The notes: generated by a model not told the origin, from the letters alone. 64,000 nt of DNA from Paraburkholderia sp. C35 (GCF_003121405.1 NZ_QBUY01000018.1:1-64000), one strand, 5' to 3'. Numbered from the stretch's first letter, positions 1-9,267 are shown. Made by a program: numbers and translations.

Positions 1-1
1 A

Positions 2-184
2 AGAGACACCGCCTTTGCTTTTCAGTCCGGAGTGGTGCGTGTACGGCGCGACAGCCGACACACCGTTTGCCACCTGGAGAACGTGGGCAATTTGGTCGCG
101 CGTGTTGCGACGCGGGCGCGTGAAGCGGGGGATGAGTGCTTTAGAACGTTGGCAACGAGCATGAGCGAGTACGTTGCCGCGTGA
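2..184 (+). CDS. 3' end of an unidentified reading frame, cut by the window edge
   Basis: A frame open from the left edge runs for 60 codons to a TGA at 182-184. The predicted C-terminus is Arg/Ala/Val-rich and ends in SMSEYVAA. I do not recognise a family. It directly precedes a hairpin-bearing repeat-like block, so it may be the tail of a real gene or part of the repeated element itself. No start is visible. Upstream sequence is needed to decide whether it is coding. Confidence 0.25.
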   Translation, partial: RDTAFAFQSGVVRVRRDSRHTVCHLENVGNLVARVATRAREAGDECFRTLATSMSEYVAA

Positions 185-440
185 GGTGCAGGACCGGTCG
201 GGGGCCCGCAGGCAATAACAAGGATTGGCGGTGTTAGCCCGCTTTCTTTTGCCTACTTTTCTTTGCGGCGGCAAAGAAAAGTAGGTGCCGCCCCGCACAG
301 GGGCAACGCATGAAGAACCAGTACCAAAACGCGGATGCCAGCCCCGAGGCTAAACCGCGAAAGCCAGCGCGAATCACAAATCGACCCGCCAGCGGCCGAA
401 GTCACCAAAGCCAGGTCAAAGCAAACAAAAACAAAGCCCC
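185..440. repeat. Repeat-like intergenic element with a perfect 15-bp hairpin
   Basis: The arms at 252-266 and 271-285 are perfectly complementary and flank a four-base GGCG loop, making one of the strongest hairpins in the window. It sits in a non-coding block that continues into low-information sequence up to the 3' end of tex. From memory, near-identical blocks recur between genes in Paraburkholderia genomes; that is recollection, not a search. The T-rich arm means it could also terminate transcription from the left. No second copy was noticed in this window. Confidence 0.55.
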
Positions 441-447
441 TTCTCGA

Positions 448-2799
448 TCACCGTTTCAACTTGGCAAACGCCGCCGCCATCGCATTGACGGTTTCCGGCT
501 CACGCGAAGACCGCTGCTGACCACGCGCAGCGCCACCCGAAGATCTCCCACCGCGATCCTGCGAGACACCACCCGCACTACCAGCACGCCCACCGCCGGA
601 CGACGCGCCTACTTCATCATCCATCCGCATCGTCAGTGAAATCCGCTGACGCTTGACGTCGACTTCCAGCACCTTCACCTTGACGATCTGCCCGGCCTTG
701 ACGACCTCATGCGGATCCTTGATGAACTTCGTCGACAACACGGAGACGAGCACCAGCCCATCCTGATGCACGCCAATATCGATAAACGCGCCGAACGCCG
801 CCACATTGGTCACGACGCCTTCGAGCACCATCCCCGGCGACAGATCCGAAATCTTCTCGACGCCTTCACGGAAGGTAGCCGTCTTGAACTCAGGACGCGG
901 TTCGCGGCCCGGCTTTTCAAGCTCGGTGAGAATATCGCGTACGGTCGGCAAACCAAATCGATCATCGACGAACTCGGCAGGCGAGAGCCGCGACAGCGAC
1001 TCGCGATTACCCAATACTTCGCCAATATTCTTGCTGATCTTCGCCAGCATCCGCTCGACCACGGGATACGCTTCCGGGTGAACCGCCGAACGGTCCAGCG
1101 GATTCTCCCCGCCGTTGATCCGCAAAAAGCCCGCAGCCTGCTCGAACGTCTTGTCGCCCAGACGCGGCACCTTGCGCAGATGATCGCGCGTCGGGAACGG
1201 TCCATTCGCATCGCGATAATCGACGATGTTGCGCGCGAGCGTCGCGTTCAGGCCCGACACGCGCGCGAGCAGCGCAGCCGACGCCGTGTTCGCGTCCACG
1301 CCAACGGCATTCACGCAGTCTTCAACGACGGCGTCGAGCGAGCGCGCCAGTTCGCGCTGGTTCACGTCATGCTGGTACTGGCCGACACCGATCGCCTTCG
1401 GCTCGATCTTCACGAGTTCGGCGAGCGGGTCCTGCAGGCGTCGTGCAATCGACACCGCGCCGCGCAGCGACACGTCCATGTCGGGGAACTCCTTGGCCGC
1501 CAGTTCCGATGCCGAATACACCGATGCGCCCGCTTCCGACACGACGATCTTCTGCAATTTCAGTTCGGGGTGACGCGCCATCAGCTCGCTCGCGAGCTTG
1601 TCGGTTTCGCGCGACGCCGTGCCGTTGCCGATACTCACCAGTTCCGCCTGCGTCTGCGCGGCAATGCGCGCGAGCCTGGCGATCGAGCCGTCCCAGTCGC
1701 GGCGCGGTTCGTGCGGGTAAATCGTGTCCGTGGCGAGCACCTTACCGGTACGATCGACGACGGCCACCTTCACGCCCGTGCGCAGACCCGGATCGAGGCC
1801 GATCACGGCCTTCGGGCCAGCCGGCGCAGCCAGCAGCAGATCCTTCAGATTGCGTGCGAACACACGGATCGCTTCGCTCTCGGCTTCTTCGCGCAGATTG
1901 GTCAGCAGTTCGTTTTCGATATGCGGCTGCACCTTCACGCGCCAGCACCAGCGGCACACGTCGGAGAGCCATTTGTCGGCCGGGCGGCCCTGATTGGCGA
2001 TGCCGAAGTGGCGCGCGATCATCGCTTCGCCCGGATGCGGCACCTGCGCGTCGAGTTCTTCGCCGAGACCGAGCTTGACCATCAGCACGCCGGCATTGCG
2101 GCCACGGAAGAGGGCGAGCGCGCGGTGCGACGGCACGGTGCGGATCGTTTCCGAGTAGTCGTAGTAGTCGCGGAATTTCTCGCCTTCTTCGCCTTCCTTG
2201 CCTTCGACGACCGTCGACGTCACCACGCCCTGGTTGAACAGGTAGTCGCGCAGCTTGCCGAGCACCTCGGCCGTTTCGCCGAACTGCTCGGAGAGAATGT
2301 CGCGCGCGCCGTCGAGCGCGGCCTTGACGTCGGCAACACCCTTTTCGGCGTCGACGTATTGCGCGGCTTCCGTCTGGGGATCGAGCAGCGGATTGGCGAG
2401 CAGCGCGTCGGCGAGCGGCTGCAGGCCGGCTTCGCGGGCGATCTGCGCACGCGTGCGGCGCTTCGGCTTGTACGGCAGATAGAGGTCTTCGAGCACCTGT
2501 TTGCTGTCGGCGCCTTCAATGGCCGTGCGCAGTTCGTCGGTGAGCTTGCCCTGCTCGTCGATGCTCGCGATGATCGCGGCGCGGCGGTCTTCGAGTTCGC
2601 GCAGATACAGCAGGCGTTCTTCGAGCGTACGCAGTTGCGTGTCGTCGAGATTGCCGGTGACTTCCTTCCGGTACCGGGCGATAAACGGAACAGTCGCTCC
2701 TTCATCGAGTAGTTCCACCGCAGCGGCGACCTGGCGCGGCTGGACGGTCAGTTCGGTGGCGATGCGCTGTACGATTTTGAGTGCTACGGTGTCCGTCAT
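448..2799 (-). CDS. tex: Tex family RNA-binding protein / transcription accessory factor
   Basis: The 783-residue product matches Tex in length and layout: an N-terminal Tex region, a YqgF/RNase H-like domain beginning near residue 333 ([12 protein letters not shown]), a helix-hairpin-helix part (about 500-570), and an S1 domain (about 655-725). Tex proteins bind nucleic acid in the cytoplasm and affect transcription and toxin expression in several bacteria. The C-terminus is a Gly/Ser/Arg-rich tail. One oddity: the usual GLVHVS core of the S1 domain reads GLVLVSV here, so the normally conserved His is Leu684. The gene is single, with its own divergent upstream region. Confidence 0.95.
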   Translation of the reverse strand: MTDTVALKIVQRIATELTVQPRQVAAAVELLDEGATVPFIARYRKEVTGNLDDTQLRTLEERLLYLRELEDRRAAIIASIDEQGKLTDELRTAIEGADSKQVLEDLYLPYKPKRRTRAQIAREAGLQPLADALLANPLLDPQTEAAQYVDAEKGVADVKAALDGARDILSEQFGETAEVLGKLRDYLFNQGVVTSTVVEGKEGEEGEKFRDYYDYSETIRTVPSHRALALFRGRNAGVLMVKLGLGEELDAQVPHPGEAMIARHFGIANQGRPADKWLSDVCRWCWRVKVQPHIENELLTNLREEAESEAIRVFARNLKDLLLAAPAGPKAVIGLDPGLRTGVKVAVVDRTGKVLATDTIYPHEPRRDWDGSIARLARIAAQTQAELVSIGNGTASRETDKLASELMARHPELKLQKIVVSEAGASVYSASELAAKEFPDMDVSLRGAVSIARRLQDPLAELVKIEPKAIGVGQYQHDVNQRELARSLDAVVEDCVNAVGVDANTASAALLARVSGLNATLARNIVDYRDANGPFPTRDHLRKVPRLGDKTFEQAAGFLRINGGENPLDRSAVHPEAYPVVERMLAKISKNIGEVLGNRESLSRLSPAEFVDDRFGLPTVRDILTELEKPGREPRPEFKTATFREGVEKISDLSPGMVLEGVVTNVAAFGAFIDIGVHQDGLVLVSVLSTKFIKDPHEVVKAGQIVKVKVLEVDVKRQRISLTMRMDDEVGASSGGGRAGSAGGVSQDRGGRSSGGAARGQQRSSREPETVNAMAAAFAKLKR

Positions 2800-2944
2800 A
2801 GGGTCTTGATGTTCCTGCCGGATTCGACTGTGGCCGCGTTGCGCGGGCGCGCGGCAGCCGGGTTGCTGAAAAGGCGCTCAAGCTCGTGAAAGCTTGTTGA
2901 AGCGGGGCAGTTTGCCATAAATGCCCGAGCGCTCAAGCGCGGGA

Positions 2945-2953
2945 TGATAGAAT
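2945..2953 (+). promoter_or_regulatory. Extended -10 promoter candidate for the coiled-coil protein gene
   Basis: TGATAGAAT is a TGN-extended -10 (TAGAAT at 2948-2953). No matching -35 is seen at normal spacing. It lies so close to the ATG at 2961 that transcription would start at about the annotated start codon, so either the message is almost leaderless or the true start lies further downstream. Confidence 0.35.
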
Positions 2954-2960
2954 TTCGGGC

Positions 2961-3959
2961 ATGTTCCGTTGCCCATCTACGACGTTGCCGACCTCACGCC
3001 TCACGTCCGGAAATCTGCCCGGATCTTCACGCCGGTTTCCGCTCGCATCGCCCGCTGGCAGGCGTCAGGAGGCCCGCACGGCGTCTTTCGCCTTCGGGGT
3101 CGCAGCCTCCATTCGACGCGTCGCGCTGGCCGCGTCGCTGGCGTTCGCCACATGTCTGGCGCTGGCGCCCGTGACGGCCGATGCGCAGCAAGACGCGGTG
3201 GCGGCAGCGGCGCCCGATATGGCTTCGGGCGTGCCCGCCGCGAACGATTTCGACGCACGTCAAAAGACGCTCGATTCCCGCACGGAAGCGAACAACTATC
3301 GTTATGCCGTCGCCCAGCACAACTGTTATAGCAAGTTTTTCGTCAATCATTGCCTGAACGTCGCACGTGAAGACATGCGCGTCGTCGCTGCCGATATCCG
3401 CAAGGAGCAACTCGCGCTCGACGACGAAAAACGCGCCGATCACGCGCGCCAGCGCGATGAGCAGGCAGCCATCAAGCGCGCGCAAAATGAAGCCGATGCG
3501 CCCGCACGCGCGGCGCAGGACGAGCGTAACGCGCAGGCGTTCGACGACAAGCAGCGTCAGCATCAGTTGAATCAGGCGCAGCGCGACGCGGAAGCGCCGC
3601 AGCGTACCGCCAACGAGCAGGCGTATCAGCAGAAGCAGCAACAGCACGCCATCGACCAGGCGCAGCGCGGCATCACGCCGTCGCAGGCGGCGGCGAACCA
3701 GAAGGCGTACGACGCGAAGCAGGCCGACTTCCAGCGCAAGCTCGACGAAGCCCACCAGCAGGCTGCGGAAAAAGCTCAGCAGCGCGTCGAGAAGCAGCAG
3801 CGCTACCAGCAGAAGCAGACGGACGCCGAACAGCACAAGGCCGATGTCACCGAGCGTCAGAAGCAGGCCGCCGACAAGGCGCGTCAGAAAGCGGAAGACG
3901 ACGCCAAACAGCAACAGCAGCTGGAGCAGCAACAGAAACTGCAGCAGCAACAGCAGTAA
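2961..3959 (+). CDS. Secreted Gln/Ala-rich coiled-coil protein with about 28-residue repeats
   Basis: 332 residues. A hydrophobic stretch ending in VTADAQ, about residues 50-75, looks like a signal peptide with an AxA-type cleavage site, so the mature protein is probably periplasmic. The long N-region suggests that translation starts later than the ATG used here, but I see no good ATG or GTG. After the signal comes a segment with two Cys (HNCYSKFFVNHC), likely a disulphide, then a highly charged heptad-like region. The middle contains imperfect units of about 28 residues (each around KQ..H...QAQR...A.QAY). It ends in a poly-Gln-rich tail. Function unknown; I recall similar Cys-pair/coiled-coil proteins in other Burkholderiales. 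Confidence 0.7.
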   Translation: MFRCPSTTLPTSRLTSGNLPGSSRRFPLASPAGRRQEARTASFAFGVAASIRRVALAASLAFATCLALAPVTADAQQDAVAAAAPDMASGVPAANDFDARQKTLDSRTEANNYRYAVAQHNCYSKFFVNHCLNVAREDMRVVAADIRKEQLALDDEKRADHARQRDEQAAIKRAQNEADAPARAAQDERNAQAFDDKQRQHQLNQAQRDAEAPQRTANEQAYQQKQQQHAIDQAQRGITPSQAAANQKAYDAKQADFQRKLDEAHQQAAEKAQQRVEKQQRYQQKQTDAEQHKADVTERQKQAADKARQKAEDDAKQQQQLEQQQKLQQQQQ

Positions 3960-4092
3960 GCTGTGCAGTGTGTGGCAGGACAGCAGCAACCGCAGGATCA
4001 GCAGCAGCCGTAACGCGTTTCAGGCCGGACAGCAACCTCGAGCGGAGCGACCGCGCAGCGCGGCCTTCGCCATTTCGAAAGAGGAGGCGAGC

Positions 4093-4311
4093 ATGCGCGA
4101 CCATCATCGCGGCATCAACTCGGACACACTGCGCGACCGCATTCTGCAACTGGAATCGGAGCACAGTGGGCTTGATCGGTTGATCGACCGAATGTCCGAG
4201 TATCCCGGCATCGACGACCTCGAGATCCAGCGCCTGAAAAAGCGCAAACTCAAGGTCAAGGACACCATCATCTTGCTGCAATTGCAGCTTGAACCGGAAG
4301 CACGCAGCTGA
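4093..4311 (+). CDS. YdcH/DUF465-like small protein
   Basis: 72 residues, almost entirely helical and charged, with the pattern LRDRILQLESEH..LD..ID...P..DDLEIQRLKKRKLKVKD, which is typical of the DUF465 (YdcH) family. The ATG at 4093 follows a strong AAGAGGAGG ribosome-binding site, so I chose it over longer in-frame starts. YdcH proteins have no firm function. The gene lies 27 bp upstream of the helicase gene and may be co-transcribed with it. Confidence 0.85.
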   Translation: MRDHHRGINSDTLRDRILQLESEHSGLDRLIDRMSEYPGIDDLEIQRLKKRKLKVKDTIILLQLQLEPEARS

Positions 4312-4338
4312 CAGCGCGGCCAGGCAGGCGCCGGCCCC

Positions 4339-6642
4339 GTGCAGCAGGTGGCGCGCCGGACTTTGCAGGAATCGCTTGCCTTGAATTCATCGCTTCAATC
4401 TTCTTCCCGGGCGGCATCGGCCGATGCATCGGGTGCCGACGAACGCGCCGCGAAACCGGCCTCGGGTGGCGTCACGCTGGCCTCGTCGCTGAGCCACAAG
4501 CGCTCGTCCGAACTCGCCGAGATTTTCGCGTCCGACGGCCTGCTCGCGCGCCAGATCGACGGCTACCGGCCGCGTGCGTCGCAGATCGAGATGGCGCGCG
4601 CCGGGGCGGCCGCGATGGAAGCCTCGGGCCGCGCCATGCCCGAACCCGCGATGTTCGCGGCGCAGACGCGTCCCGCGCGGCGTTTGCAGCAGTCGCCTTC
4701 TTCAGCGGCGGACGCATCGGCGTCCGACGACACCGCGAGCGCGGAAGGCAGTCTCGAAGGCGGCGAAAACACGCTGATCGTCGAAGCCGGCACGGGCACG
4801 GGCAAGACCTATGCGTACCTCGTGCCCGCGATGCTGTGGGGCGGCAAGGTGATCGTCTCGACGGGCACCAAGCACTTGCAGGATCAGCTCTTTGCACGCG
4901 ATATTCCGACCGTGCGCGATGCCCTCGCCGTGCCCGTGTCCGTTGCGATGCTGAAGGGCCGCGCGAACTATCTGTGTCACTACTATCTGCAACGCACCGC
5001 CGACAACGGCCGACTGCCTTCGCGGCAGGAAACGTCCTATTTGCAGGACATCATCCGTTTCGCGAAGATCACGCGCACGGGCGACAAGGCAGAACTCGCG
5101 AGCGTGCCGGAGACGGCTGCCGTCTGGTCGATGGTGACATCGACGCGCGATAACTGTCTCGGCCAGGAGTGTCCGCAGTACAAGGACTGCTTCGTAATGC
5201 AGGCGCGCCGCGAGGCGCAGCAGGCCGACATCGTGGTCGTCAATCACCATCTGTTCTTCGCCGACATCATGCTGCGCGATACGGGCATGGCCGAGTTGCT
5301 GCCGACGGCAAACACGGTGAATTTCGACGAAGCGCATCAGTTGCCCGAAACGGCCACGCTGTTCTTTGGCGAGACGCTGTCCACCACGCAGTTCCTCGAA
5401 CTGGCGCGCGATGCGGTGGCCGAAGGCCTCGGCCATGCGCGCGATGCCGTGGACTGGGTGAAGCTCGGTGCCGCGCTCGAACGTTCCGCGCGCGATGTGC
5501 GGCTCGCGTTCAAGGAAGACTCGGTGCGTATGTCGATTGGACAGCTGCTTGATGATCATCCGTTGTTCCCCTCGCTCGAAGCCGTCGAGACGGAGCTCGA
5601 TGCGCTTGCGAGTGCGCTGGCCAGTTCGTCGGAGCGGGCCGAGTCGCTGGCCGCGCTGCTGCGCCGCGCGCGCGAATTGCAGGAAGTGCTGAAGGGCTGG
5701 ACCACGCCGCCGACGGAAGCTGAGCGCGATGCGGCGAGCGATGCTGCATCGGCGGAGAAGAGCGATCCGAACGAGAAGGTACGCTGGATCGAAGTGTTCT
5801 CGCATACCGTGCAGTTGCATGAGACGCCGCTGTCGGTTGCGCCTATTTTCGCGAAGCAGCGAGCGGGTGTGCCGCGTGCATGGGTGTTCACGTCGGCCAC
5901 GCTGTCGGTGCGGGGCGACTTCACGCACTATGCCGCGCAGATGGGTCTGAACTCGCGCCGTTCGATGTCGCTGCCCAGTCCCTTCGACTACGGCACGCAA
6001 GGTCTGCTGTACGTGCCGCGCAATCTGCCGCAGCCGTCGTCGCCGACCTTCACCGATGCCGTGTTCGATGCCGCGTTGCCCGCGATCGAAGCGTCGGGCG
6101 GTGGCGTGTTTATGTTGTGCACGACGCTGCGTGCCGTCGACAAGATCGCGTCGAAGTTGCGCGATGTGATCGAGTCACGCGGCTGGAATATGCCCTTGCT
6201 CGTGCAGGGCGATGCAAGCCGTACGGAACTGCTCGATCGCTTCCGCTCGTATGGCAACGCGATTCTTGTCGGCAGCCAGAGCTTCTGGGAAGGCGTTGAT
6301 GTGCGCGGCGATGCATTGTCGCTCGTCGTGATCGACAAGCTGCCGTTCGCACCGCCCGATGATCCCGTGCTGTCGGCGCGGCTCGACGCGCTGACCAAGA
6401 AGGGTTTGAGTCCGTTTGCCGTGCATCAGCTGCCGCAAGCCGTCATTACGCTCAAGCAGGGCGCAGGGCGCCTGATCCGCTCGGAGACCGATCGCGGCGT
6501 GCTGATGATCTGCGACACGCGTCTCGTCGACAAGCCCTATGGCCGCCGCATATGGCAGAGCCTGCCGCCGTTCAAGCGCACGCGTGAAATCGACGTGGTG
6601 CGCGAGTTCTTCGAAGAAAACGCACAAGCTTCACAGTCTTGA
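4339..6642 (+). CDS. dinG: DinG/YoaA-type ATP-dependent DNA helicase (XPD-like, superfamily 2)
   Basis: 767 residues from a GTG start. Walker A (EAGTGTGKT) is near residue 150, the DEAH box (FDEAHQLPE) near 330, and C-terminal helicase motifs include GSQSFWEGVD and the QGAGRLIRS motif VI. Four Cys between the Walker box and the DEAH box (in LCHYY, NCLGQECPQYKDCF) fit the iron-sulphur cluster of XPD/DinG helicases. These enzymes unwind DNA 5'-3' in repair and replication. The first ~50 residues are low-complexity Ser/Ala and the helicase region starts at about residue 55, so the exact start is uncertain; a TTG at 4381 is an alternative. The gene ends at a strong shared terminator. Confidence 0.9.
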   Translation: MQQVARRTLQESLALNSSLQSSSRAASADASGADERAAKPASGGVTLASSLSHKRSSELAEIFASDGLLARQIDGYRPRASQIEMARAGAAAMEASGRAMPEPAMFAAQTRPARRLQQSPSSAADASASDDTASAEGSLEGGENTLIVEAGTGTGKTYAYLVPAMLWGGKVIVSTGTKHLQDQLFARDIPTVRDALAVPVSVAMLKGRANYLCHYYLQRTADNGRLPSRQETSYLQDIIRFAKITRTGDKAELASVPETAAVWSMVTSTRDNCLGQECPQYKDCFVMQARREAQQADIVVVNHHLFFADIMLRDTGMAELLPTANTVNFDEAHQLPETATLFFGETLSTTQFLELARDAVAEGLGHARDAVDWVKLGAALERSARDVRLAFKEDSVRMSIGQLLDDHPLFPSLEAVETELDALASALASSSERAESLAALLRRARELQEVLKGWTTPPTEAERDAASDAASAEKSDPNEKVRWIEVFSHTVQLHETPLSVAPIFAKQRAGVPRAWVFTSATLSVRGDFTHYAAQMGLNSRRSMSLPSPFDYGTQGLLYVPRNLPQPSSPTFTDAVFDAALPAIEASGGGVFMLCTTLRAVDKIASKLRDVIESRGWNMPLLVQGDASRTELLDRFRSYGNAILVGSQSFWEGVDVRGDALSLVVIDKLPFAPPDDPVLSARLDALTKKGLSPFAVHQLPQAVITLKQGAGRLIRSETDRGVLMICDTRLVDKPYGRRIWQSLPPFKRTREIDVVREFFEENAQASQS

Positions 6643-6824
6643 AAGAGGCGCTCGTTGCATCGAAACACACTATTGCCGATACAATGAGCAAATCATTGCG
6701 CCTGAAGCGAGGAATAAGCGAGGCGCCGATTATGCGAGAAATGCTTGATGTAGATTAATCCCGCGAAAAGCTGAAAAGCATCGATTACATGCGAGCCGAA
6801 TAATCGCGATTAATTTCGATGCAT

Positions 6825-6866
6825 AAAACAAAACGCCACGAGTTGAACTCGTGGCGTTTTGTTTTG
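6825..6866. terminator. Bidirectional rho-independent terminator
   Basis: A near-perfect inverted repeat (arms AAAACAAAACGCCACGAG and its complement) with A-rich and T-rich ends. It lies between the convergent helicase gene (plus) and the lipoprotein gene (minus) and can serve both. Confidence 0.85.
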
Positions 6867-6928
6867 CCCGGGAAGCCCTCGGACTTCCCGTTGCAAGTTC
6901 GCCCCGAAGGCGAACCCTCTGCTACAGC

Positions 6929-7204
6929 TTACTGGCTTGCGCCCGAAGCCGGAGCAGCTGCCGAAGCAGCAGCGTCCGAAGCAGCAGCGCCTGCGTCCGA
7001 AGCAGCAGCCGTAGCCGAAGCAGCAGCGTCGCTCGCAGCAGCAGCAGCGCCCGAAGCAGCAGCAGCCGAATCCGAAGCAGCAGCAGCCGGTGCCGAAGCG
7101 GCAGCAGCGTCGCTAGCCGGGGCAGCTGCCTGGTCGCTGCTCTTGTTGCATGCAGCCAGTGCCACAGCTGCCAACAGGGATGCTACGAGGAGGGATTTCT
7201 TCAT
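6929..7204 (-). CDS. Alanine/serine-repeat lipoprotein
   Basis: 91 residues from the ATG at 7204, which has AAGGA seven bases upstream; a GTG two codons earlier is less likely. The N-terminus is a lipoprotein signal with a lipobox ending in ALAAC, then NKSSDQ. Asn after the Cys gives no clear inner-membrane signal. The rest is only Ala, Ser, Asp, Pro and Gly in short units (AAASDAAA, AAASGAAA). The repetitive GCAGCAGC-type DNA could expand or contract by slippage. Function unknown; small lipoproteins with such tails occur in related genomes. Confidence 0.75.
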   Translation of the reverse strand: MKKSLLVASLLAAVALAACNKSSDQAAAPASDAAAASAPAAAASDSAAAASGAAAAASDAAASATAAASDAGAAASDAAASAAAPASGASQ

Positions 7205-7435
7205 GATCACGTCCTTTTATGGTTAAAGGTAAGCAACAGCGCAAAATAATACCGGTAATGTGCTCCAACACCGACCTGGGCCGCTGGTGGAGACCGCACT
7301 TCATGAGCGTGAATCTTCCCTACGGCTTGGGCGGAAATTATATGCACTTTCGTATCGACCGTCGACAAATCCGGGGCCAATACGTTGTCTTTCTCAGACA
7401 AATTTTCGCTATACGGTATGACAGCGGAGCGAATC

Positions 7436-8683
7436 TTATCTCAGTTCACCCATCTGTATCCAGCCCGCACGATACCACTCGTGTAGCAAGGCTGTCATCG
7501 ACGAATGCTGTGAGAGTGTTACAAAGCGTTTCGCACTCAGATAGCGGTTGTCGGCGAGTTCAATCACCCAGCTTTTCACGCCTGCCAGCCTGCTTTCTTC
7601 TCCATTCAGGTAGAAAGAGCGGCTGTCGTAAAGCAGCACAGTTTTGCGATCGAGATGCACGCCATCCTTGCTTGCGCGCTTCACGAAACGCGTTTCATCG
7701 AGCGGCCGCTCCGGCGAATCGAACACCACGCTGGGCTTCGGTTCACTCAGATAGGTACCGAGGAACGACGAAACATCTTTGTCATTCCAGTTGATCTTAG
7801 CAAGGATCGCGCCCACCCGGTCGACCAGCGCAGCGGGCAGTTCAGCAGGCTTCGCGACAGCGGGTTGCTGCGGATCGCGGTACAGTGCGGCGTTCTCGGG
7901 CGAGCCGGCCGCTTCGCCGCGCTCCGCAAGGTAGTACAGGAACTGCGCGGCGAGCTCGGAGGTCGACGGAGCGCGAAAACCGATCGAGCACGTCATGCAT
8001 TCGCCTTCTGCGACGCCGTCGTGCGCGATATGCGGAGGCAGGTAAAGCATGTCGCCGGGCTCCAGCACCCATTCCTCTTCTGGCTCGAAGTGTTGTAGAA
8101 CTTTCAATGGCAAGCCAGGTTGCAACGACAGGTCGCGTTGCGCGCCGATGCGCCAGCGGCGCTTGCCATGCACCTGCAACAGGAAGACATCGTAAGAGTC
8201 GAAGTGCGGACCGACGCCGCCGCCATCCGTCGCGTACGAGATCATCAGATCGTCGAGACGCGCGTCGGGCACGAAACGAAAACGGTCAAGCAATGCACGC
8301 GCGCGGTCGTTATGCAGATCGGCGCCTTGCACAAGCAGCGTCCATGCACGCTGTTTGACGGACGGTAACTCGTCCACGGCGAACGGGCCGTGTTCGAGTT
8401 GCCACTTGTTGCGAAAGTGCGTGATGAGGCGCGACTCGACTTCGTCCTGATCGGCGAGTTCGAACAGTTCGTCGCGTGCGAGCGGCGCGGCAATATCGGG
8501 GATCGCCTGACGGATCAGCAGCGGCTTCTTCTGCCAGTAGCGCCGCATGAATTGCGATGGCGTCAGATTGCCCAGCAACGCGGTGGGCTGATCAGGCGCG
8601 GGTGCGCAAGATGCGGAAACGGGACGGGGAGCAGGACGCGCTGAACCTTTGCCAGCGGGGTAGTCAGGGGGCCGCACGGGCAT
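7436..8683 (-). CDS. Cupin/JmjC-type 2-oxoglutarate oxygenase, RoxA (YcfD)-like
   Basis: 415 residues from the ATG at 8683; the frame extends upstream but the family begins near GNLTPSQFMRRYWQKKPLL. The cupin core carries an HxD pair in GPHFDSYDVFLLQVHGKRRW and a downstream His in HIAHDG, matching the iron ligands of JmjC-like oxygenases. E. coli YcfD/RoxA hydroxylates an arginine of ribosomal protein L16, so ribosomal hydroxylation is the likely role; substrate identity is inferred. A C-terminal winged-helix-like domain follows, as in YcfD. Its start codon is only 32 bp from that of the divergent slyD-like gene. Confidence 0.88.
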   Translation of the reverse strand: MPVRPPDYPAGKGSARPAPRPVSASCAPAPDQPTALLGNLTPSQFMRRYWQKKPLLIRQAIPDIAAPLARDELFELADQDEVESRLITHFRNKWQLEHGPFAVDELPSVKQRAWTLLVQGADLHNDRARALLDRFRFVPDARLDDLMISYATDGGGVGPHFDSYDVFLLQVHGKRRWRIGAQRDLSLQPGLPLKVLQHFEPEEEWVLEPGDMLYLPPHIAHDGVAEGECMTCSIGFRAPSTSELAAQFLYYLAERGEAAGSPENAALYRDPQQPAVAKPAELPAALVDRVGAILAKINWNDKDVSSFLGTYLSEPKPSVVFDSPERPLDETRFVKRASKDGVHLDRKTVLLYDSRSFYLNGEESRLAGVKSWVIELADNRYLSAKRFVTLSQHSSMTALLHEWYRAGWIQMGELR

Positions 8684-8685
8684 CG

Positions 8686-8691
8686 TATAAT
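8686..8691 (+). promoter_or_regulatory. Consensus -10 box (TATAAT) for the slyD-like gene
   Basis: A perfect TATAAT lies in the 32-bp gap between the two divergent start codons. Any -35 must fall inside the 5' end of the oxygenase gene; none matches consensus well. The predicted leader is under 20 nt and holds the GGAGA ribosome-binding site. Confidence 0.5.
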
Positions 8692-8715
8692 GTGAGTTGT
8701 AATCTGGAGAATCGA

Positions 8716-9267
8716 ATGAAAATCGCAAAGAACACCGTCGTATCGGTCGCTTACAAGTTGTCGGATGCGCAAGGCAATCTGATCGAGGAAAGCGAAGAGC
8801 CGATGGTTTATCTGCACGGCGGCTATGATGGCACGTTCCCCAAGATCGAGGAAGAGCTTGACGGCCATGAGCCCGGCTTCGAAACCCAGATCCAGCTCGA
8901 GCCGGTTGACGCGTTCGGCGAGTACGATCCGGAGCTCGTGAAGATCGAGCCGCGCAGCCGTTTCCCCGAGCCGCTCGAAGTCGGCATGCAGTTCGAAGGC
9001 ACGCCGGAAGAGGGCGATGAAGACCTCGACTCGCTGATCTATACGGTGACGGACGTCGCTGAAGACAAGGTCGTGCTCGACGGCAATCATCCCCTTGCGG
9101 GCATGGCGCTGCGTTTCGCGTTGACGGTGAAGGACGTGCGCGAAGCGACGGACGACGAAATCCAGCACGAACATGCACACGGTGCGAGCGGTCTCGAAAT
9201 CGTCGATGAAGACGAGGACGAAGATGATGGCGACGACGCTGAGCCGTCGCGTCCGACGCTGCACTGA
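8716..9267 (+). CDS. slyD: FKBP-type peptidyl-prolyl isomerase, SlyD-like
   Basis: 183 residues from the ATG at 8716, with GGAGA upstream. The N-terminal FKBP fold (YKLSDAQGNLIEES) is interrupted by an insert-in-flap (IF) chaperone domain including PEDAFGEYDP-like sequence and NHPLAGM, as in SlyD. It catalyses prolyl isomerisation in the cytoplasm and helps folding. The C-terminus has HEHAHG and a long Asp/Glu run but not the full Cys/His-rich metal tail of E. coli SlyD, so nickel delivery is doubtful. Confidence 0.9.
   Translation: MKIAKNTVVSVAYKLSDAQGNLIEESEEPMVYLHGGYDGTFPKIEEELDGHEPGFETQIQLEPVDAFGEYDPELVKIEPRSRFPEPLEVGMQFEGTPEEGDEDLDSLIYTVTDVAEDKVVLDGNHPLAGMALRFALTVKDVREATDDEIQHEHAHGASGLEIVDEDEDEDDGDDAEPSRPTLH

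Noticed and set aside
310..639. Open frame of 109 codons on the plus strand
   Set aside because: It begins in the repeat block and overlaps the 3' end of tex antisense; no ribosome-binding site or family features.
709..2712. Long antisense frame (667 codons) opposite tex
   Set aside because: High-GC antisense openness; Arg/His-rich product mirrors the tex codons.
5280..5350. Asn before the DEAH box of the DinG-like helicase (VNFDEAH)
   Set aside because: This position varies in the family, so I did not count it among the motif anomalies.
7219..7794. Plus-strand frame of 191 codons
   Set aside because: Antisense to the oxygenase C-terminus and the lipoprotein upstream region; no start signal.
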